Shown in pieces: positions 15,219 to 24,481 of a stretch of DNA of 64,000 nucleotides. Each line of letters opens with the position of its first letter. Positions within the stretch are counted from its first letter, which is position 1. This DNA is from Paenibacillus zeirhizosphaerae (lineage in GTDB: Bacteria > Bacillota > Bacilli > Paenibacillales > Paenibacillaceae), in contig NZ_JAPCKK010000034.1 in assembly GCF_030705605.1 (NCBI RefSeq), positions 62,001 through 126,000 of the forward strand. Reading direction: 5' to 3'. Both the position numbers and the translations under genes were made by a program. Below the pieces are notes generated by a model that was given only the letters and a program-made list of their open reading frames with translations, was not told the DNA's origin and did not search any database.

Positions 15219-15677
15219 ATGACAAACAAAGTTATGAAGATTGTTGGCACAACTGCATTATCTATTTCACTTCTTACTGGAGCTGCCAGTGCTGTTTCGG
15301 CAAATGATGCTACAGCATCCAAAGTAGGAAATGAGGTCGTTGAAATTACTCCTTTTGCAGTCGGGGATACACTAACTTGGGATTTAAAGGGTACTAAAGA
15401 GGACCCTGAAAACGATTTTAATGTGTCAGTTGGATATCCAAATATTAAACTGTATGCAAAAAATACAGGATCAGCCTCTTTTAGAGTCGAAGTAATGCAC
15501 AACAGTAAGAAAACGGTTATTTTTAATTCAACCGTTGCACCAGGTAAAACAGTGGAAGTTGTAAATAATGATAGTAATCCAAAAGTTCCTTCAGGCACTT
15601 ATACAGTGACTGTTTACGGTGGATCGGGTCTACCAAAAGGAGAAGTTGTTCTTAAAAGCTCTAACACTAAGTGGTAA
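15219..15677 (+). CDS. Small secreted beta-type protein, unknown function
   Basis: 152 residues. The Sec signal peptide is MTNKVMKIVGTTALSISLLT followed by GAASAVSANDA, with likely cleavage after VSA. The mature part of about 120 residues has alternating strands (FNVSVGYPNIKLYAKNTGSA, VIFNSTVAPGKTVEVVNN, GTYTVTVYGG), reminiscent of an immunoglobulin-like or C2-like beta sandwich, and no cysteines. Ribosome binding site GAGGAAGG is 8-9 nt before ATG. The gene is much more AT-rich than its neighbours and has its own terminator, suggesting transfer. Function not recognised. Confidence 0.75.
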   Translation: MTNKVMKIVGTTALSISLLTGAASAVSANDATASKVGNEVVEITPFAVGDTLTWDLKGTKEDPENDFNVSVGYPNIKLYAKNTGSASFRVEVMHNSKKTVIFNSTVAPGKTVEVVNNDSNPKVPSGTYTVTVYGGSGLPKGEVVLKSSNTKW

Positions 15678-15704
15678 GTGGCCTTAAAAAAGCGGTATAA
15701 TCTG

Positions 15705-15749
15705 ACAATGTAAGTACAACACAGTTGTATCTACATTGTTTTTTATTTT
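15705..15749 (+). terminator. Rho-independent terminator
   Basis: ACAATGTA and TACAAC (15705-15720) pair with GTTGTA and TACATTGT (15724-15739), followed by TTTTATTTT. It closes the secreted-protein gene. Confidence 0.85.
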
Positions 15750-15911
15750 GTACTGGTAAAGGAGATTTCAAAGAGAGATCAGTAGAAATACAGGTATAGA
15801 ACCACAATTAAAGTATTACCGTTTGGAATTAAAATAAAAATGGTACGATGTGCATTTAATCGTGCAGCGTCGCATGCTATAGTAGTTCTATTCATGAAAG
15901 AAGGGGACAAA

Positions 15912-17096
15912 ATGAATGAAGAGACGTCCGAAAAGAAACTGCTTTATTTGGATGGCATTAGGGGACTCGCGGCATTTGCCGTGGTTATTTCACACTACAT
16001 ACAAGTATTTTATCCAGCTGCGTTAAATGGAAGAGCACAACAGGTTCATTTTAAATGGGATATCTGGTACGGGTATTCTCCGATTAATTTATTTTATAAT
16101 GGACAATTTGCCGTTTGTTTGTTTTTTGTGCTAAGTGGTTATGTGCTTAGTGTCAAAATGTTTGAAAAAGAGCTCGATCGTGAGACCTTTCAAAAGTTGT
16201 TGCATTCCAGCGCTATACGAAGGTACATTCGACTTGCCGTGCCGGCAGCGGTATCCGTATTGCTTGTGTATCTAGCAATTATTACGAATTCCTTTTATCT
16301 CCAAGAGATATGGGGTACAACATGGACAGATATGAAAAAGAACTACTACGCTTTAGATACAAATGTATATACCATTATCAAGGCAGCTATTTTTGATCCA
16401 TTTTTCCGTTTTAATACACACCCTTACAATCCAGTCCTTTGGACAATGGGTTATGAGCTATTAGGTTCTTTTTTAATTTTCGGTTTTCTTGCTTTATTTG
16501 GACGAGTGAAAAAAAGATGGATTGTGTATGTCGTCTTATCCATTGCTTTGATTCAAACCTATTTTGTCGCTTTTTTGTGGGGCATGCTGCTTGCCGATTT
16601 GCTCAAGCACAAATGGGTCCAAAGTAAAATAACGACCGTACTTGTGCTTTTAATGGGGATTTACTTAGGTTCGGCGCCTTACACTTCATTAATGGGGACT
16701 ATGTACGCCCCCATAGAAGTGGGGACAAAAACTATCAATGCATGGATTCAATTGAACATTGATCCACGACTTCTTGCACGAACCCTGGGTTCTGCTATGA
16801 TTTTGTTTGCTCTGCTTCGTTTAAAAGCGCTGCAGCGTGTGTTGGAATGGAAACATTTTACTTATTTAGGACGGATTTCATTTTCCCTTTACCTTATTCA
16901 TTTCACTTTCCTAAATACATTCTCCGCGTTCCTGTTTAGTAAAGTGATTCATCATTTTAGTTATAATCTTGCCTATGCCATTACGTTTATGATTTCCATG
17001 GTACCCTTATTTATTTTGTCGCATTATTATATGAAATATATCGATCAAGGGGCATTAAAACTAGCTCGAAAAATTGAAAAAAAGATGACCGCATAA
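15912..17096 (+). CDS. Membrane acyltransferase 3 (OafA/YrhL family)
   Basis: 394 residues from ATG 15912, which follows AAGGGGAC. The N-terminus LYLDGIRGLAAFAVVISHYI and FFVLSGYVLS are diagnostic of acyltransferase family 3; the conserved RxxR (AIRRYIRLAVP) and about ten hydrophobic spans follow. These enzymes pass acetyl or other acyl groups across the membrane onto sugars of peptidoglycan, polysaccharides or antibiotics. There is no SGNH domain at the C-terminus. The acceptor is not apparent; it could modify a surface glycan. The gene is AT-rich like the secreted-protein gene before it. Confidence 0.88.
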   Translation: MNEETSEKKLLYLDGIRGLAAFAVVISHYIQVFYPAALNGRAQQVHFKWDIWYGYSPINLFYNGQFAVCLFFVLSGYVLSVKMFEKELDRETFQKLLHSSAIRRYIRLAVPAAVSVLLVYLAIITNSFYLQEIWGTTWTDMKKNYYALDTNVYTIIKAAIFDPFFRFNTHPYNPVLWTMGYELLGSFLIFGFLALFGRVKKRWIVYVVLSIALIQTYFVAFLWGMLLADLLKHKWVQSKITTVLVLLMGIYLGSAPYTSLMGTMYAPIEVGTKTINAWIQLNIDPRLLARTLGSAMILFALLRLKALQRVLEWKHFTYLGRISFSLYLIHFTFLNTFSAFLFSKVIHHFSYNLAYAITFMISMVPLFILSHYYMKYIDQGALKLARKIEKKMTA

Positions 17097-17102
17097 CCCC
17101 AA

Positions 17103-17137
17103 AAGCGCAGAGTTGAAACCAACAACCCTGCGCTGTC
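17103..17137 (-). terminator. Terminator between convergent genes
   Basis: AGCGCAG (17104-17110) pairs with CTGCGCT (17128-17134), extended by AGTTG/CAAC. Read on the minus strand it is followed by TTTTGGGG, so it mainly serves the regulator at 17151-17831. Confidence 0.65.
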
Positions 17138-17150
17138 AGATAACATCAAG

Positions 17151-17831
17151 TCACTTCTCACGAATATACAGAAATCCGCCTACAGCTCTGGAGGTGATAA
17201 GAGCGCCTGCTGGTCCAAGCTTTTCCTTTAAACGAGATATAAATTTTGGAATTCCCTCAGGCTTAATGTACCCTCCCCATATGTAGTTTGCCAAATCATA
17301 CTTAGTCACAAGTTTTCCTTCGTGGTCCAGAAAGTATTGGAGCAATTTCGCCTGTTTTTCCGTTAAGTCCATTCTCATGCTATCGTGTTGCACCCAGAGC
17401 TGCTCGGGATGAAAAAAGGTATCCCTCCCGACATAAATCGGAGCTGCATTTTTATCCTCTCTAATCGAAAGTGCTAGGTACGCTAACTGAGAAAACACTT
17501 TGTCTAAGTCTGCTACATCTTCTCGTAAAAAATGATACTTAGGAGTTTTCAGTATATTGGCGACCCCCATCCGTTTAGCACGTAGCTCCTCACCTACAGC
17601 AATATCGTTCTGAACCATTAAATATACGCTTGCTCTACTTGTTATAGCAATCCGAAGGAATTCCCAATCCTTCTCATTAATCTGATCTACACCAAGTATA
17701 ATATGACTATATATATCGTAGTTAGAAGAAGTCAGATTGCCCCTTGAAAACACTGTGAAAGGAGCATCGTTAAATAGATAACTACAAAATCGAACTATGC
17801 TTTCTTCATCTGTAAATAGGGCAACATTCAT
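17151..17831 (-). CDS. Winged-helix regulator with degenerate receiver domain
   Basis: 226 residues. The C-terminal 100 form an OmpR/PhoB-type winged helix (MDLTEKQAKLLQYFLDHEGK, then VTKYDLANYIWGGY and ALITSRAVGGFLYIRE). The N-terminal 110 resemble a receiver fold (NVALFTDEES, then YSHIILGVDQI and ASVYLMVQND), but the usual LxLD-x-x-P phosphorylation loop is IILGVDQIN with Gly at the expected Asp position. Phosphorylation-independent control is likely. No kinase gene is adjacent. It converges on the acyltransferase gene and may regulate the AT-rich pair, but no binding site was identified. Ribosome binding site GGGGGAG upstream of ATG 17831. Confidence 0.75.
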   Translation of the reverse strand: MNVALFTDEESIVRFCSYLFNDAPFTVFSRGNLTSSNYDIYSHIILGVDQINEKDWEFLRIAITSRASVYLMVQNDIAVGEELRAKRMGVANILKTPKYHFLREDVADLDKVFSQLAYLALSIREDKNAAPIYVGRDTFFHPEQLWVQHDSMRMDLTEKQAKLLQYFLDHEGKLVTKYDLANYIWGGYIKPEGIPKFISRLKEKLGPAGALITSRAVGGFLYIREK

Positions 17832-18106
17832 CCCAGCTTCTCCCCCATATTTAATAAAAATAATGCTGCGACTTGTCCACCGATTTCATAATGCAATCCA
17901 GTTGGTACACCGTTATGGCTTCAGACTCCCATCCGATGCATACCTATATGTAATGAAATCCTCCTCCCTAAATTTCAATTTTTATACATCCATGGAACTG
18001 TACACATATATTATAGTATATATTACTAGAATCGAAGAAGCAAATTATTCCATTTATAGATTGATTGTAACAAAATACGATTTCACAGACTCTGGCAGCA
18101 TTTGCA
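17832..18106 (-). promoter_or_regulatory. Upstream region of the degenerate-receiver regulator
   Basis: The minus strand has a very strong GGGAGGAGGA at about 17961-17970 followed at normal distance by ATT, not ATG, and a 14-codon frame ending in TAA. This may be a leader ORF that lost its start codon. AT-rich promoter-like sequence lies between 18000 and 18070. No other gene was seen. Confidence 0.35.
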
Positions 18107-18174
18107 CAAAAAAAAGCACACCCGAAGTTCGGTCGGTCCCCCACCGGGAGAACCGACCGAACTCGGAATGTGCT
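18107..18174 (-). terminator. Strong terminator of the beta-galactosidase operon
   Basis: AGCACA with CGAAGTTCGGTCGGT (18115-18137) pairs with ACCGACCGAACTCGG and TGTGCT (18152-18174), with a run of eight T on the minus strand. It ends the beta-galactosidase transcript. Confidence 0.9.
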
Positions 18175-18213
18175 GTTCATCAGCCTTGTTCAAGCATAAA
18201 CCTTCTATAATCT

Positions 18214-21200
18214 TCACAAAGGACGAATCGTAAATTCAAATGCCAGGGACTGGTCCGCTTTAATACGATACTCCTCATGCACCGGAGCTCCCCAACTGTC
18301 GTCTCCGCCCACACCCATCTGTCTCCCCGCTACCGTGACCACCGTATAGTGCACCTCAGGCAGCTCATACAGATGATAGGCGCTTTCCAGCTCGAACGCA
18401 GTGTATGGCGAAATGTTGGCCTCAACCGGTGCCGATGCTGGCGCGGTAATACGGATGCCGCGGTGCAAGTCGTCGGTGATATCTACACGCCGCACGCCGG
18501 TACGGTTGCCGGAAGCCTGTGGAACGACATAACCGGACACATTGTCCGCCGCATCGTTGCTGAAGGTCGTCAGCCTTGCGCCAAAAGCGCGGTCTGCGTA
18601 ATTCTCCTCAGGTCCCATGGCATACCAGTCCAGATGACGGTAATCCGCCGGAACCTTGAACGAAAGAGCGAAAATCGGCAGATCCGGCAGCCCGACAGTA
18701 CCCTCGTACATGTTCTTCACCCGGACGCTTCCATCCGCATACACCGTATAAGCCGTGACCATTCCTACCTCAGCATGCACACTAAGACTGTAATGGAAGG
18801 TAACCGTCACACAGCCTTGATCTTCCGTAAGCACAATGCCTGTGCATTTACGTGCCAGGCTGGCCGCAAACCAGACACCTGCTTCGTACCCCAAGGCCAT
18901 GCCTTTGTCATTGTCTGTCGTAGCCCGCCAAAATAACGGCGCAGGCGGCGTGGCGATCATTTCCCGTCCGGAGTAACGCAGCGACGTCAAGCTGCCTGCT
19001 CCCTTCGAGAACATCACCGAGAAATTTCTGCCATGCACGCCGATGTTCACGTCTCCCTGCACGACTCTCAGTTCGCCAGCAGGAAGCAAGGCAGGAGCCG
19101 AATCTTCCACCTGGAAAATATGCTGTCCGAAGGCGATCTCATATCCAGCAGGCGCCCACAACGCAGACTCCCGCAATACCAGCGAAGCATGAATGACATA
19201 TTCGCCCGGAACACCCTCCACCGCCACATCCGGCAAAGCAGGCTCATACGTTATGAACGCCTCCTCCCCGGCTGCCACCGACGGCTGTAGGACACCACGG
19301 AAGATTTCCTTGCCTTCATGGTGCAAATGATAGACTAGCTCATAATCCTCTGTTCCCGCGAACAGATTCTCGTTTCTCACCCGCACCCCGGCTTGCTCAG
19401 GGAACAGCTTGATGTTCTGATACAGGAATTTGACCTCCTGCATCTTCGGTGACAGCTTCCGGTCCGCGTAGACAATGCCGTCCGTGCAGAAGTTGTAGTC
19501 TGTTGCTCTGTCGTCGAAATCACCACCAAAGGCAAGGTACTCCTGGCCGTAGCGGTTTTTCTTCATCACAGCCTGATCGATGTAATCCCAGATAAATCCG
19601 CCCTGGTACATCTCGTATTTATCTTCAAGCTCCGTGTACTTGTGCATGCCGCCCACCGAGTTGCCCATCGCATGCATATACTCGCAGCTAATATAAGGCT
19701 TCTGCGGGTTGTCGTTCAGATACTGCTCAATATCGGCTACCTTGGCATACATCCGGCTTTCCATATCACTGGTGTCATTGTAATCCCGGTTATGGAAGAC
19801 TCCTTCATAATGAACCAGCCTGCTCGGGTCCACCGCTCTGAAATAATTCGCTACATTCAAAATGACTTCACCTGCGTAGGACTCATTCCCGCAGGACCAG
19901 ATCAGGATAGACGGATGGTTCTTATCCCGCTCCAGCATGGAGACTGCCCGGTCCATGACGATATCCTGCCACTCTGGCAGATTACCGGGAATGTTCCAGG
20001 AAGGCTCCACCGCCCCAAGCTTCTGCCAAGAACCATGGGTTTCCAGGTTCATTTCATCAATCACATAAATGCCGTACTCGTCACACAGCTCATACCACAA
20101 CGTTTGGTTTGGATAATGAGAGGTACGAACTGCATTCATGTTGTTTTGCTTCAAGGTACGGATATCCCATAGCATATCCTCCTTCGTGATCGCCCGTCCG
20201 GTGCGGCAATTAAATTCATGGCGGTTCACACCCTTGAATACGATACGCTTACCGTTAATGCACATGACTTTGTTGATCATTTCGAAGCGGCGGAAGCCCG
20301 CCTTCTGCGGAATCACTTCAACGAGATTTCCGTTCTGGTCATAAATATGAATATATAGAGTATACAAATAAGGACTTTCCGCACTCCAGCGGTTAACATT
20401 CTCAATACTGCCGGAAAGAGATGCCGTTCCTCCCGCGAAGGAGGCTTCGAGCGAAGCAACCGTCTGCTGGTCCGCATCCTTTACGTCTACTCGTACTCTG
20501 GCCGAAGCTTCTTGCTCCAGCGTCAGATCCAGCTGCAGCATACCGTTCGTATAGAAATCGTCCAGCCCGGCCTGTACTTTGACGTCACGAACATGAATTT
20601 CAGGAATCGTATACAGATACACGTCTCTGAAAATACCGGAAAAGCGCCAGAAATCCTGATCCTCCAGCCATGCGCCCGTGCTTCGCTGATACACCTCCAC
20701 CGCCAGCCGGTTCTCCCCCTCCTGTAGAAAAGGAGTCAGCTCGAAATCGGAGGGCGTAAAGCTGTCTTCACCATAACCGACAAACGACCCGTTCAGCCAC
20801 ACATAAAACGCCGTCTCCACCCCTTGAAAGGAAATGAAAACAGGCTGATTCTGCAAGGAATCCGGCAAACGAAAGGTTTTCACATAGCTGCCCACCGGAT
20901 TATCACCCTCCGCAAGCTGCGGTGGCCGCAGCTCATGATGCCCATCCCACGGATACATCGTATTCACGTACTGCATCTGGCCGTAGCCTTGTGTCTGGAT
21001 ATGGCCGGGAACGGTGATTTCACCCCAGCCATTCACATCGAACTCATTCTGATAGAACGACTGCGGACGGCTGGCGGGATTGGCTGCATAGCTGAACTTC
21101 CACGTGCCGTTCAGGCTATGGCGCATGTCCATGGGACCCTGCGCTTCTGCCTCTGTTAACGTTCTATAATACCTGTGATCCGAATAAGCAGGCAACCGGT

Positions 21201-21276
21201 TAACCGCGAATACGCTCACGTCCGACAGCCAATCCAGGCTCCGCTCTTTTACTCTTGCGTTCTTCACTTCTACCAA
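18214..21276 (-). CDS. lacZ: Beta-galactosidase, GH2 (LacZ type)
   Basis: 1020 residues, close to E. coli LacZ. Domain order: sugar-binding jelly roll (VNRLPAYSDHRYY, then VPGHIQTQGYGQMQYVNTMYPW), immunoglobulin-like domain, TIM barrel and the C-terminal beta-gal small chain. The acid/base Glu is in IWSCGNES (about residue 464) and the nucleophile in YISCEYMHAMGNS (about 530). A TTG start at 21274-21276 follows GGGAGTG. There is no signal peptide, so it is cytoplasmic and splits galactosides imported by the adjacent ABC system. It is last in an operon with two permease genes and a binding-protein gene, 29 bp after the permease stop. Confidence 0.95.
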   Translation of the reverse strand: MVEVKNARVKERSLDWLSDVSVFAVNRLPAYSDHRYYRTLTEAEAQGPMDMRHSLNGTWKFSYAANPASRPQSFYQNEFDVNGWGEITVPGHIQTQGYGQMQYVNTMYPWDGHHELRPPQLAEGDNPVGSYVKTFRLPDSLQNQPVFISFQGVETAFYVWLNGSFVGYGEDSFTPSDFELTPFLQEGENRLAVEVYQRSTGAWLEDQDFWRFSGIFRDVYLYTIPEIHVRDVKVQAGLDDFYTNGMLQLDLTLEQEASARVRVDVKDADQQTVASLEASFAGGTASLSGSIENVNRWSAESPYLYTLYIHIYDQNGNLVEVIPQKAGFRRFEMINKVMCINGKRIVFKGVNRHEFNCRTGRAITKEDMLWDIRTLKQNNMNAVRTSHYPNQTLWYELCDEYGIYVIDEMNLETHGSWQKLGAVEPSWNIPGNLPEWQDIVMDRAVSMLERDKNHPSILIWSCGNESYAGEVILNVANYFRAVDPSRLVHYEGVFHNRDYNDTSDMESRMYAKVADIEQYLNDNPQKPYISCEYMHAMGNSVGGMHKYTELEDKYEMYQGGFIWDYIDQAVMKKNRYGQEYLAFGGDFDDRATDYNFCTDGIVYADRKLSPKMQEVKFLYQNIKLFPEQAGVRVRNENLFAGTEDYELVYHLHHEGKEIFRGVLQPSVAAGEEAFITYEPALPDVAVEGVPGEYVIHASLVLRESALWAPAGYEIAFGQHIFQVEDSAPALLPAGELRVVQGDVNIGVHGRNFSVMFSKGAGSLTSLRYSGREMIATPPAPLFWRATTDNDKGMALGYEAGVWFAASLARKCTGIVLTEDQGCVTVTFHYSLSVHAEVGMVTAYTVYADGSVRVKNMYEGTVGLPDLPIFALSFKVPADYRHLDWYAMGPEENYADRAFGARLTTFSNDAADNVSGYVVPQASGNRTGVRRVDITDDLHRGIRITAPASAPVEANISPYTAFELESAYHLYELPEVHYTVVTVAGRQMGVGGDDSWGAPVHEEYRIKADQSLAFEFTIRPL

Positions 21277-21305
21277 CGAAAATCACTCCCACGAAAAAAG
21301 AAGAT

Positions 21306-22130
21306 TTATTTAACTGAGCCCACCATACCTGCCACGAAATGCTTCTGCATCACGAAAAAGACAAGCGCGGTCGGCAGGGTTGAGATGACAACTGCGATCA
21401 TAATGACCCCGTAATCCGGCGAATAGCTGGAGCCCAAATTGGAAATGAGCAGCGGAATCGTCTGATTCTCGGGGGTCTGCAGCACGATCAGCGGCCACAG
21501 GTAATTGTTCCAGCTCGACATGAACGTAATAATTGCGGCAGCAGCATAGGTCGTCTTCATCGTTGGCATATACACCCTGAAGAACAAGCCCAGCTCCGAC
21601 AAGCCGTCCATCCGGCCTGCCTCAAGCAGATCCTTCGGAAACATTTTTGAGCTTTGCCGGAAAAAGAAAATCAAGAACGCCGTTGCAAACGTAGGAATGA
21701 CCACCGCCGCCATCGTATCAATGCCGATTGCAGGCACAAAATTCGTGATCGACCCGAACATGCGGTAGAGCGGAATCATCAAGGCTGCAAAAGGAATCAT
21801 CATCGACAGCAACAGGATATTGAAAACAACATCCTTCGCCTTGCTCTTATACACTTCGAAGCCATAACCGGCCAAGGAGGAAATGAGCAGAGCCAGCACG
21901 GTCGTCGTAATCGAGATTTTGGCCGAGTTCCCTAATGCCGTCAAAATATCCACCTGGTTGATCAGCTTGTTCAGATTCTCGCCCAGGAAGGAGCCGGGAA
22001 GCAGCCTTCCCTGTGTAACGTCTACCGAAGAGTTCGTAGAGCTAACCAACATCCACAGAAAAGGGAAGATGGATATGAACGCCGCTGCGCTCAAAAATAT
22101 ATAAGTGAAAACCGTCTTGGTTTTAGCCAT
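21306..22130 (-). CDS. CUT1 sugar ABC permease (MalG-like)
   Basis: 274 residues, six spans. ATG 22130 is chosen because AGGTGAG lies just upstream; the GTG at 22139 overlaps that site. The EAA loop reads DLLEAGRMDGLSELGLFFRVYMPTMK (conserved EAx3DG-x10-P), where the ATPase docks. The C-terminus VFFVMQKHFVAGMVGSVK is standard for the family. It overlaps the previous permease gene by 8 bp. It pairs with that permease and the lipoprotein at 23141. No ATPase gene is present; CUT1 importers in Bacillota often share a housekeeping MsmX-type ATPase. Confidence 0.92.
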   Translation of the reverse strand: MAKTKTVFTYIFLSAAAFISIFPFLWMLVSSTNSSVDVTQGRLLPGSFLGENLNKLINQVDILTALGNSAKISITTTVLALLISSLAGYGFEVYKSKAKDVVFNILLLSMMIPFAALMIPLYRMFGSITNFVPAIGIDTMAAVVIPTFATAFLIFFFRQSSKMFPKDLLEAGRMDGLSELGLFFRVYMPTMKTTYAAAAIITFMSSWNNYLWPLIVLQTPENQTIPLLISNLGSSYSPDYGVIMIAVVISTLPTALVFFVMQKHFVAGMVGSVK

Positions 22131-23031
22131 TTCTCTCACCTGCCGCTTTAAACTGAAGGAATGACAAGATAATAATCATAATTACGATAGAATAAGACAC
22201 CGTCGCCGCATAACCAAAGTCGGCTGAATATTTGAAGGACAGGTTGTAGATGTAATGCGAGATGGTTGTTGTCGCATTACCCGGTCCGCCTTTGGTAATA
22301 TTCACGACCTCGTCGAAGAGCTGTAGTGTTCCGATGGTCGAAGTAATGGATGTAAACAGAATAATCGGTTTCAGCAGCGGAACGGTGATGCTGAAAAACT
22401 GCCGTACCGCAGAGGCTCCGTCAATGCGTGCTGCCTCATAAATCGATGAATCGATATTTTGCAGACCTGACAAATAGAAAATCATATTATAGCCGGTCCA
22501 GCGCCAGGTAATCGCAATAATGATCGTCACCTTGGCCCAGAACGGATCGGTAATCCACTGGATCGGAGCGTTGATCATGTGCAGATTCATCAGGAAGGAG
22601 TTAACCAGCCCGTCTGCGGAGAACAAATATTTAAATACAACAGAGTAAGCAACGAGCGATGTAATGCAGGGCAGGAAAATCGCTGTACGGAAGAAGCCCT
22701 TGAATTTCAGGTTTTTATCATTCAGCAGAACAGAAATGAACAACGCCAGAATCACCATCAGCGGGACCTGGAAAATCAAAAATATAAACGTATTCTTAAC
22801 GGCCGTCAGAAACATCGAATCCGTGAACAGCCGCGCATAGTTATCCAGTCCTGTGAAGGACAGATTCGCTCCCGTTCCCGTCTGGAAGGACAGAATCAGT
22901 GCCTGAATCATTGGATAAAAATAAAAGGCAAAAATCATTATGACCGCGGCGGCAATGAACAGCCAGCCGGTCAGACCTGCTTTGACCCGCCCGGATAAGC
23001 CGGACTTGGAGGTTCCCGTGGCTTCTCTCAT
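22123..23031 (-). CDS. CUT1 sugar ABC permease (MalF-like)
   Basis: 302 residues with six predicted spans and an N-terminal cytosolic tail. The EAA loop is SSIYEAARIDGASAVRQFFSITVPLL, followed by GGPGNATTTISHYIYNLSFK, a MalF signature. Start ATG 23031 follows AAGGAGTG. It forms the heterodimeric channel with the MalG-like protein encoded next. Likely substrates are beta-galactosides, judged only from the linked beta-galactosidase. Confidence 0.92.
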   Translation of the reverse strand: MREATGTSKSGLSGRVKAGLTGWLFIAAAVIMIFAFYFYPMIQALILSFQTGTGANLSFTGLDNYARLFTDSMFLTAVKNTFIFLIFQVPLMVILALFISVLLNDKNLKFKGFFRTAIFLPCITSLVAYSVVFKYLFSADGLVNSFLMNLHMINAPIQWITDPFWAKVTIIIAITWRWTGYNMIFYLSGLQNIDSSIYEAARIDGASAVRQFFSITVPLLKPIILFTSITSTIGTLQLFDEVVNITKGGPGNATTTISHYIYNLSFKYSADFGYAATVSYSIVIMIIILSFLQFKAAGERNG

Positions 23032-23054
23032 ATATACTCACTCCTTGTTTAAAA

Positions 23055-23102
23055 CAGGCACGCGATTCCTTGCTAAGCCTTCGTCAAGGGGTCGCGTGCC
23101 TG
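23055..23102 (-). promoter_or_regulatory. Intra-operon stem-loop after the binding-protein gene
   Basis: CAGGCACGCGA (23055-23065) and TCGCGTGCCTG (23092-23102) form a perfect 11-bp stem between the binding-protein and permease genes. No strong T-run follows, so it probably acts as an mRNA-protecting or partial-termination element that keeps binding-protein mRNA more abundant than permease mRNA. Confidence 0.65.
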
Positions 23103-23140
23103 CTATCTCTGTCTATTGCTCTGACACAGCGTTTGCTGCG

Positions 23141-24430
23141 TTATTTCAACTGTGCTTCCGCCTGTGCTTGAGCATCATTGATGACGGAGTCGATATCCTT
23201 GCCATTCATGTAATTCTGAACTTCAACGGCCAGGATGTCCTCGATAGCATACGTATGCAGGCCATAGTTGACATTCGGAATTTGTTCCGACCATTTCGCG
23301 AAGTCTGCATAGATTTTTTGTCCGCCAAAGAATTCTTGACCTTCCTCATAAGCCGGTCCGGTAGCCGCTGCTTTCAGCGAGCCGATGGCACCGATCTTGG
23401 TAATCATTTGTTGATACAACTGAGTATCCGTTCCGAAGGTTTGCTTCAGGAAATCTGCCGCCGTATCCTGACCGTCCATGTTCATGACATACCATGAGCT
23501 GCCGCCAAGGTTCGAGGCGTTAACAGAATTCGGGTTGCCGGCCATTTTTGGAAACGGTACAACAGCCCATTTGCCGGACTGGGAAGCTTCTGCCTTCACG
23601 GAAGGTGTAATCCAGTTGCCTGTTGGAACGGTGGCCACATTACCGCTGTTAAAGGCGGACAGGAACTGGCTCCAGTCGGAGGTCATCGTCACCATATTGG
23701 CATCCATCAGCTTTTTGTAGGTCTCCAGTGCTTCCTTCAGCGCCGGGTTGCCAGCAAGGCCAGGTGTCTTGCCGTCTTCCTTCAGATACCATGAGCCAGC
23801 GGACTGCAGCATCATACGGATCAGTCCAAGGTCATTCGGGTCCTGAGACAGGAAGTCCTTACCGGTTTTGGCTTTGACATCCTTACCGATCTCAATGTAA
23901 CGGTCCCATGTAATGTTCGTCAGATCTTCCGGAGTATAGCCTGCTTGCTCCAGGTAATCAGTTCTAACATACAGTCCGGTTACGCCGGAATCAAACGGAA
24001 CGCCATACTGCTTGCCGTCCACGCTTGTCGGTCCGATTTTGTAATCGGCGAAGGCTGAAGTATCGATTGTGTTCGTCATTTCATGGAAGGAATCCGGGTA
24101 AGCCTGCAGGAAGTTCTGCGCACGGTAATCCTCAATCAACACGATGTTTGGCAGACCTTTCGTCGTACCGGAATTCAATCCTGTGTTCAGCTTTTGCACA
24201 ATATCATTCTGTGCGTATTCCACGATGTTAATCTTCACATCCGGATTTTTAGCTGTGTACAATTCCTTGGCAATCTCCAGCGCGGCAATATTGAAGTTAG
24301 GGTCCCATGCCCAGATCGTGATCTCTTTTTTATTGGGATCTGAGGCCGCCCCTTCCTTGGCTCCACCGCCGCTTGAACAAGCGGACAAAACGAGCACGGA
24401 TGCCAACAAGAGCATAATCATTTTTTTCAT
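23141..24430 (-). CDS. Sugar-binding lipoprotein of the ABC importer
   Basis: 429 residues. The lipoprotein signal peptide is MKKMIMLLLASVLVLSACSS with lipobox LSAC (Cys18), so the mature protein is anchored to the outer face of the membrane. The rest is a cluster-B extracellular solute-binding fold (ITIWAWDPNFN, then VKINIVEYAQNDIVQKLNTG, YGVPFDSGVTGLYVRTDYLE and NASNLGGSSWYVMN). It captures an oligosaccharide or galactoside for the two permeases. It is the first gene of the transport operon, behind a candidate CcpA site, with ribosome binding site AGGGG upstream. Confidence 0.92.
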   Translation of the reverse strand: MKKMIMLLLASVLVLSACSSGGGAKEGAASDPNKKEITIWAWDPNFNIAALEIAKELYTAKNPDVKINIVEYAQNDIVQKLNTGLNSGTTKGLPNIVLIEDYRAQNFLQAYPDSFHEMTNTIDTSAFADYKIGPTSVDGKQYGVPFDSGVTGLYVRTDYLEQAGYTPEDLTNITWDRYIEIGKDVKAKTGKDFLSQDPNDLGLIRMMLQSAGSWYLKEDGKTPGLAGNPALKEALETYKKLMDANMVTMTSDWSQFLSAFNSGNVATVPTGNWITPSVKAEASQSGKWAVVPFPKMAGNPNSVNASNLGGSSWYVMNMDGQDTAADFLKQTFGTDTQLYQQMITKIGAIGSLKAAATGPAYEEGQEFFGGQKIYADFAKWSEQIPNVNYGLHTYAIEDILAVEVQNYMNGKDIDSVINDAQAQAEAQLK

Positions 24431-24481
24431 GTGTTCAACCCCTGTTTCTTTTTAGAGTTCGGGTTTTATGAAACCCTTTAC

